NCBI GenBank assembly: GCA_002254335.1
Contig: NIVA01000212.1
Span: forward strand, 1-9,236
Direction of reading: 5' to 3'
Source of the DNA: Bacteroidetes bacterium 4572_114
GTDB lineage: Bacteria; Bacteroidota; Bacteroidia; Bacteroidales; 4484-276
Length of the DNA stretch: 9,236 nucleotides
The notes under the pieces were generated by a model. That model was given only the letters and a program-made list of their open reading frames with translations. It searched no databases and was not told the DNA's origin. Made by a program: the position numbers and the translations under genes. Below are positions 5,091-9,236 of this stretch, piece after piece. Position 1 is the first letter of the stretch; each line of letters starts with the position of its first letter.

Positions 5091-5795
5091 TTACCCAACA
5101 CATTTCACCAAAAGTTTATACCCAAAACCATGAACATTTATTAATTCAATATTGGTATCATCACATAAAAGTTTGCGTATCTTATTAAGGTACACGTCCA
5201 GGCTTTTCGAAACATAATAATCATCCCTGCCCCAAACTGCAATTAATATTTTGCTACGCGATACTACTTTGTTTTTGTTGATGGCCAGCACCTTTATTAA
5301 TTCCGATTCTTTGGTGCTCAAATTATTTGAAGTGTTGCCGAAGTTTAATATCCGCTCTTCACAATTCAGGCTAAAGTTGCCAAAAGTCAGGGTTTCCGGT
5401 TTTTTTTCATGTTCCGAACCATACTTCCGGTTTAAGATCACCTGTATCCTCAGGAGCAATTCCTCGATGTTAAAAGGTTTGGTTACATAATCATCGCAGC
5501 CTGCTTTGAACCCGGCAATTTTATCCTCATCAAGCGATTTGGCAGTGAGGAAAATTATGGGGATTTCTTTGTTTGTCTTCTTGATCTCTTTGGCGAGTTT
5601 TATGCCGTCTTTACGAGGAAGCATAATGTCTAAAATGCAAAGATCGAAATCATCAGAACGAAAAGTATTCAGCCCTTCAACTCCATCGGTACATAAAACA
5701 GGATCGAACCCGGCCAGTTTCATGTTCTCTTTCAACAGATAGCCCATGTTTTTATCGTCTTCAACGATTAGTATTTTAGTTAATGCTTCCGTCAT
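5091..5795 (-). CDS. OmpR/PhoB-family response regulator
   Basis: A 234-aa DNA-binding response regulator acting in the cytoplasm. The receiver domain (about 6-122) has the acidic pocket Glu12-Asp13-Asp14, phospho-acceptor Asp56 in LDIMLP, Thr84 in LTAK and Lys106 in TKPF. The C-terminal winged-helix domain (about 135-230) has the usual recognition region (SKSLDVYLNKIRKLL) and the closing HGFGYKL. It is complete in length. Its ATG shares one base with the kinase stop codon (TAATG), so the pair is translationally coupled and the upstream kinase is almost certainly its partner. The overall layout resembles the RprX-RprY pair of Bacteroides, but orthology cannot be claimed from this view. OmpR-family regulators usually bind direct repeats about 10-11 bp apart; such repeats lie upstream of the operon at 7344-7388. 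Confidence 0.95.
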   Translation of the reverse strand: MTEALTKILIVEDDKNMGYLLKENMKLAGFDPVLCTDGVEGLNTFRSDDFDLCILDIMLPRKDGIKLAKEIKKTNKEIPIIFLTAKSLDEDKIAGFKAGCDDYVTKPFNIEELLLRIQVILNRKYGSEHEKKPETLTFGNFSLNCEERILNFGNTSNNLSTKESELIKVLAINKNKVVSRSKILIAVWGRDDYYVSKSLDVYLNKIRKLLCDDTNIELINVHGFGYKLLVKCVG

Positions 5796-7297
5796 TATTT
5801 TAATGGTATAGAAATTTCAAAAGTACTTCCTTTATTGATTTCGCTTCGAACCTTTATTTTCCAATGGTGTGCGTCCAATACTTGTTTCACGTAATATAAT
5901 CCGAGGCCAAATCCTTTATCGTGTTTATTCCCGGCCGGAACCCTGTAAAATTTATCAAAAACCCTGTCAATCGAAGCCGGTGGGATTCCCTTTCCGTTGT
6001 CTTCGATCTGGATGACCAAATGATCTTTACTGTTTTTTGTTGTAATTTTTATTGCCGGGCTAGTATCACAATATTTTATGGCATTATCCAGCAGGTTCAA
6101 AAAAGCATTCGACAGGTGGACCTCATCTGCCAAAAGTGTAAAATCTTCGGCCTGCAAATCCAATGTTATATTTCCGTTTTTGCTTGTTGCCTCAATTTGT
6201 TTGGTCTCAACTATTCCGGTTAACAGGTCATGAATATCAGTTTGGGTTGGCGTAATTTGTAATGAACGGTTTTCAGTCATTGAAGTTTCAAGAATCAGGT
6301 CGATGTTATTTTGTAACCTTCTGTTTTCTTCACGGATGATCCCTGCATACATTTGTGCCTTTTCATTTTTAACCAACCCCTGTTTTTCCATCGTATCAAT
6401 TGCCAGGTTTATGTTGGCCACCGGCGTTTTAAATTCATGGGTCATGTTGCTGATAAAATCCGATTTCATTGCCGAAAGCCTTTGATGTTGCATCAGTGTC
6501 AGGATAAAGTAAAACATCAAACTCACTAATAATCCTATCAAAAATACCGAAACCAGGATCACCGTCCATAGTTCTTTTATTAGCGACTTTTTCTTATCGG
6601 GAAAGAAAATGCTGAGTTTTAAGGGGCTGAAGAAGTAGTTGTCCCTGAATAGTTCTGTTCCGGTTTTAGTGTTAAAAATCCCTGCCTGCACGTTATCCGG
6701 TTTACTGACCAGCAAATTTCCGGTGGCCGTCTCCTTAATCTGGTAATAGAAATTCAGTGGGATATCTTCGTTTCTAAAATGTTTGATTAGTACGGAATCC
6801 AGTGTGCTTTTAAAATCTTCGTTTTCTGCAATCGTCTTTCGGTAGGAGTTGATGGTGGCATCATTTTTAAGAAAATCCGGGCTTTCCTCCATCAGGTATT
6901 CCACGTTCAGCTCCATGCGGATATTTGCCGGGAAACTGAACTTGACATTGCTGTACGATAGCAGCGAATCGTTGCTGAACCTGTTCCAAAAATAGAGCGG
7001 AATGGTATCGAATGAATAGCCTTGTTTAGTTGCCGGATATCCATCGGGAGCCTCGTCGTGTTTCAGTACCAGCAGGCTTTCGCCAGGCGAAATGCTGAAT
7101 TCAGAAAAGAAGTCGATGCAATAAAAACTCTCTTCTACCTCGGAGGCCGCTTCTGCAAGTACCCGGTTGATCCGGGTGTCGAACTCTTCACTTTTTTTCT
7201 GAAAGGAAAAGCTGACCCAGTAATATTGAAGCCACAACAATCCCAAAAGGGTGATGGATAAAATGACAATTAATACTCCTGTCTTTTTTCTGAACAT
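5795..7297 (-). CDS. Membrane sensor histidine kinase
   Basis: A 500-aa sensor kinase. TM1 spans about 8-28 and TM2 about 244-267, enclosing a periplasmic sensor domain of about 210 residues with no motif I recognise. There is no clear HAMP; a short linker leads straight into the HisKA dimerisation domain with NMTHEFKTP (phospho-accepting His287). The HATPase_c domain follows, with N-box NLLDNAIKY (Asn405), G1 box DNGKGI (433-438), F-box FDKFYRV and G2 box GFGLGL (462-467). All catalytic boxes are present, so kinase activity is expected. The N-terminus MFRKKTGVLIVILS with WLQYYW is typical of Bacteroidota kinases. It is the first gene of the two-gene operon. The signal sensed cannot be told from sequence, and no neighbouring transporter or stress gene gives a hint. 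Confidence 0.95.
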   Translation of the reverse strand: MFRKKTGVLIVILSITLLGLLWLQYYWVSFSFQKKSEEFDTRINRVLAEAASEVEESFYCIDFFSEFSISPGESLLVLKHDEAPDGYPATKQGYSFDTIPLYFWNRFSNDSLLSYSNVKFSFPANIRMELNVEYLMEESPDFLKNDATINSYRKTIAENEDFKSTLDSVLIKHFRNEDIPLNFYYQIKETATGNLLVSKPDNVQAGIFNTKTGTELFRDNYFFSPLKLSIFFPDKKKSLIKELWTVILVSVFLIGLLVSLMFYFILTLMQHQRLSAMKSDFISNMTHEFKTPVANINLAIDTMEKQGLVKNEKAQMYAGIIREENRRLQNNIDLILETSMTENRSLQITPTQTDIHDLLTGIVETKQIEATSKNGNITLDLQAEDFTLLADEVHLSNAFLNLLDNAIKYCDTSPAIKITTKNSKDHLVIQIEDNGKGIPPASIDRVFDKFYRVPAGNKHDKGFGLGLYYVKQVLDAHHWKIKVRSEINKGSTFEISIPLK

Positions 7298-7301
7298 ATC
7301 A

Positions 7302-7333
7302 CAAATGTAGATAATTAACGATCGGTTGGTAAA
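7302..7333 (-). promoter_or_regulatory. Promoter of the histidine kinase-response regulator operon
   Basis: The minus strand has TTTA (7333-7330), a 20-bp spacer and TACATTTG (7309-7302), close to the Bacteroidota TTTG-N19-21-TAnnTTTG pattern. Only 4 nt separate the -7 element from the kinase ATG at 7297. If this is the promoter in use, the mRNA would begin at or next to the start codon and be almost leaderless. The next step upstream is the 11-bp direct-repeat array, in activator-like position. Confidence 0.45.
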
Positions 7334-7343
7334 GCGGATTACA

Positions 7344-7388
7344 CTTTTAAGTATTTTTTAAGTAATGTTTAGAAAACGTTAAGAAAAC
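7344..7388. promoter_or_regulatory. Operator-like array of 11-bp-spaced direct repeats
   Basis: TTTTAAGTA occurs at 7345-7353 and again at 7356-7364, exactly 11 bp apart. It is followed by two adjacent 11-mers, GTTTAGAAAAC (7367-7377) and GTTAAGAAAAC (7378-7388), differing at one base. Paired half-sites with one-helical-turn spacing are the usual target form for OmpR/PhoB regulators. The array lies about 45-90 bp upstream of the kinase ATG. I infer it is the binding region of the downstream response regulator, used for autoregulation. It is also 334 bp upstream of the divergent gene at 7722. Confidence 0.5.
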
Positions 7389-7507
7389 CACTTAAATGGA
7401 ATGATTTGTTTTGTATGATAAAAAATCAATGAAGATATTGAATTATTATAAACTTGTAAATATTTTGCTGCTTTTTAATAGTCACACATCTAACTTCCAC
7501 TACCACA

Positions 7508-7652
7508 GACCCCCCCCCCTCTAACTCCCCCTTTCCGCCTGCCAAAGCGAAGCGGCGGACAGGGATGGGGAGGATTCCACCACACTGGCCGCTGCAGTGG
7601 CTTGTGCGTTGGGACTCCCTTCCCCTGCAGGGGAAGGGTTGGGGATGGGGTC
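7508..7652. repeat. GC-rich palindromic intergenic element
   Basis: A roughly 145-bp element in an otherwise AT-rich gap. It begins GACCCC and ends GGGGTC, so its termini are inverted. Inside are a run of ten C (7510-7519), the CTAACTCCCCC motif, a TCCGCC/GGCGGA hairpin (about 7536-7559), and a perfect 22-bp palindrome at 7617-7638 with arms CCCTTCCCC and GGGGAAGGG around TGCA. GGATGGGG is present twice (7563 and 7643). Similar elements are scattered through Bacteroidota intergenic DNA. No coding potential is seen. The palindrome could act as a bidirectional block to transcription between the divergent genes. Confidence 0.6.
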
Positions 7653-7692
7653 ATAATGATTCTGCAAGTAAAATAGCCAGCTAAATAGTTAC

Positions 7693-7711
7693 ATTAATTT
7701 ATTGAATTAAT
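7693..7711. promoter_or_regulatory. Inverted repeat ahead of the secreted propeller gene
   Basis: ATTAATT (7693-7699) and AATTAAT (7705-7711) are perfect complements around a 5-nt loop, ending 10 bp before the ATG at 7722. It could be an operator or a leader hairpin, but AT-only palindromes of this length arise easily by chance. No TAnnTTTG element was found for this gene. Confidence 0.3.
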
Positions 7712-7721
7712 CAGGTTAAAT

Positions 7722-8975
7722 ATGAAAAGAACTATTTTAACATTTGTAGTACTCCAGTTTGCTGCCCAATTTGCCTTCGGACAATGGGTGCCGCAAAACT
7801 CAGGTACTTCCCAGGATTTCTGGGCAATAGATATGGCCGATGGCCAGGTAGGTTTTGCCGGTGGCGGGCCATGGCAGTTTACCTCAAGTTGTGTAATATC
7901 TAAAACCGAAGATGGGGGCCAAACATGGGTGGCGCAAAATCCGGTGGGTTTTGTCTCCTGCATTTTTGGTGTGGATGCGCTAAATCCAGACACCATTTAT
8001 GCCGTTGGCTGCAATGCCTCTTATTATTACGGGTTAATTCTTCGTTCGTTTAACGGAGGCCAAACCTGGACAACCAAAAACATTTCCAATACCTGGGGTT
8101 TTTATTGTGTTGAGTTTCCTACAGAATCCATTGGCTACACTTGTGGCTGGAACGGAAGGATTTATAAAACAACAAATGCAGGGGATACCTGGACTTCGCT
8201 GCCTTCAGGAAGTTCTCAGACATTCAGGAGGATGTGTTTTGTTGATGAAAACCTGGGTTTTGCAGCTTGTGGTGAGGACCATGCCACCACAAATAAAATT
8301 TATAAAACCATTAATGGAAATTCATGGTCGTTAATTAAAAATTTTGGAAGTAGTTTTATCATCGGTGGAATGTACTTTTTTGATGAGGATACCGGCGTTG
8401 TTGTTGGGACAAATGGTTCAAAAGCAGTAATTAAAAGAACAACAGATGGTGGGTCGAACTGGGAAGATGTTTTGGAAGGCAACTATACATTTGCGCTCGA
8501 ATGCCTGGACTTTGATGGCGACATCGGATGGGCAGCCGGAAAATATGGTTCCAACAATGGAATATTCAGATCGGAAGACGGAGGCCAGACCTGGGAGCTT
8601 CATTTCTCCGGTTTAACCGGAACGCCATATTCAGTAGTTAAGCGGGATACCACCTCTTTTATTGCCGGTACATCGGGCATGATCATGAATTATACCGAAA
8701 GCCCGCCTACACAGGTGAGGCCTCTCAAAATGAAGGATTCGATGATCTACCCAAATCCAGCAGATAAATCCATTAATATAAATATCAATTCATTTCCGGA
8801 AGCTAAATTTTATTCGATAACTAATTGTAACGGAAAGTTGGTTCATTCCAGCGAAATAGCAAGGTCAGACAGAATAATTATTGAAGTTGGGGATTGGAAA
8901 AAAGGTCTGTATTTTTTGTCTGTCTGGTCGGCAAATAAAGAAAACATGATAACAGAAAAAATTATAATCAACTAA
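7722..8975 (+). CDS. Secreted Asp-box beta-propeller protein with T9SS sorting domain
   Basis: A 417-aa exported protein. Residues 1-20 are a signal peptide, likely cut after AFG or AFGQ. Residues about 30-325 form a YCF48/BNR-like propeller with six Asp-box turns of the form [ST]-x-[DN]-x-G-x-[ST]-W: SKTEDGGQTW (60-69), FNGGQTW (110-116), TNAGDTW (151-157), INGNSW (197-202, one residue short), TDGGSNW (241-247) and SEDGGQTW (284-291). Residues about 341-417 are a T9SS type A C-terminal domain: it opens with YPNPA, has GKLV in the middle, and ends with WKKGLYFLS and KIIIN. The protein should cross the inner membrane by Sec, then be secreted or anchored at the surface by T9SS with loss of the C-terminal domain. 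No sialidase catalytic residues are evident, so I do not call it an enzyme. It lies 4 nt upstream of another secreted-protein gene, probably co-transcribed. Confidence 0.9.
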   Translation: MKRTILTFVVLQFAAQFAFGQWVPQNSGTSQDFWAIDMADGQVGFAGGGPWQFTSSCVISKTEDGGQTWVAQNPVGFVSCIFGVDALNPDTIYAVGCNASYYYGLILRSFNGGQTWTTKNISNTWGFYCVEFPTESIGYTCGWNGRIYKTTNAGDTWTSLPSGSSQTFRRMCFVDENLGFAACGEDHATTNKIYKTINGNSWSLIKNFGSSFIIGGMYFFDEDTGVVVGTNGSKAVIKRTTDGGSNWEDVLEGNYTFALECLDFDGDIGWAAGKYGSNNGIFRSEDGGQTWELHFSGLTGTPYSVVKRDTTSFIAGTSGMIMNYTESPPTQVRPLKMKDSMIYPNPADKSINININSFPEAKFYSITNCNGKLVHSSEIARSDRIIIEVGDWKKGLYFLSVWSANKENMITEKIIIN

Positions 8976-8979
8976 AATT

Positions 8980-9236
8980 ATGAAAACAAAAATCAAATCA
9001 CTCTTTCTTCTCCACCTCATCGCATTGTTTGTATTTCCGCAGGTGTTAACCGCTACAATTATTAATGTCCCCGATGAACAGTCTTCTATCCAGGCAGGTA
9101 TCAATGCCGCTTCAAATGGCGATACAATTCTGGTGCAGCTCAACAATTATCAATGGCAGCGGCTCGGGTAGTTGCGCAAAGTTCAGCAGCGGCGAATCCC
9201 CGGCATCTGTTTTATCCGGATTTACCCTTACAAACG
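8980..9236 (+). pseudogene. Secreted beta-helix protein, frame broken, runs off the window
   Basis: The first frame encodes a signal peptide (MKTKIKSLFLLHLIALFVF...) and then IINVPDEQSSIQAGINAA and NGDTILVQ, the opening of right-handed beta-helix surface proteins of Bacteroidota. After VQ (9138) this frame gives unrelated residues and stops at 9169-9171. From about 9140 another frame continues as STIINGSGSGSCAKF and then ASVLSGFTLTN to the window end, which is also typical of the family. In relatives a stretch beginning PGTY and containing ENINF-GKNI-type residues, about 30 long, normally separates VQ from STIING. That stretch is missing and the frame has shifted, consistent with a short internal deletion. 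The start at 8980 sits 4 nt after the propeller-gene stop. Either this is a true pseudogene or the assembly lost about 90 bp. The 3' end lies outside the window. Confidence 0.6.

Noticed and set aside
7694..7996. 100-codon minus-strand open frame
   Set aside because: It is antisense to the secreted propeller gene and is explained by that gene's codon usage.
7722..8975. Sialidase activity from BNR/Asp-box repeats
   Set aside because: Asp boxes are structural and shared by many propellers; the arginine triad and other catalytic residues of sialidases are not apparent.

Overview
The window reads as a piece of a Bacteroidota chromosome, probably Bacteroidales/Marinilabiliales-like. Supporting signs are a secreted protein with a C-terminal type IX secretion (T9SS) sorting domain, AT-rich leaders without Shine-Dalgarno sequences, several TAnnTTTG (-7) promoter motifs in front of genes, a Bacteroidota-type tyrosine recombinase, and intergenic repeats of the kind common in that phylum (TCCCG/CGGGA hairpins, 7-8 bp tandem repeats, CTGCCTGCC/GCGAAGCG elements). 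Everything here comes from reading the sequence and from remembered family features; no database search was run.

Layout. Positions 221-1600 (minus) encode an intact tyrosine recombinase with a duplicated N-terminal module. Upstream of it, 1601-2011 is non-coding and carries a MITE-like block (1639-1887) whose end sequence, beginning GGTACTACTACT, appears again at 3260. Positions 2012-3151 (minus) are an intact acyl-CoA dehydrogenase. Positions 3163-5014 form a decay zone: a two-TM protein gene broken by a repeat-rich block, a nested array of six CTGTC-W-GACAG palindromes (3975-4319), a metallophosphoesterase gene reduced to its two ends (4418-4700), and a YafQ-type toxin gene reduced to its two ends (4697-4802) behind an apparently intact antitoxin (4799-5014). 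The two reduced genes meet tail to tail with overlapping stop codons.

Positions 5091-7297 (minus) hold an intact two-component operon: histidine kinase first, then an OmpR-family response regulator, joined by a TAATG overlap. Its upstream region has four half-sites with 11-bp periodicity, which suggests autoregulation. The 424-bp gap at 7298-7721 holds this control region plus a GC-rich palindromic intergenic element. Positions 7722-8975 (plus) are a secreted Asp-box beta-propeller protein with a T9SS tail. It is followed after 4 nt by a secreted beta-helix protein (8980 to the window edge) whose frame is broken by what looks like a short internal deletion.

The recurring theme is genes that keep both ends and lose the middle. 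This is seen in the metallophosphoesterase, the YafQ toxin and the beta-helix protein, and possibly in the two-TM protein. Together with the palindrome array it is the most unusual feature of the window. It could be real genome erosion or an assembly artefact, and raw reads would decide.
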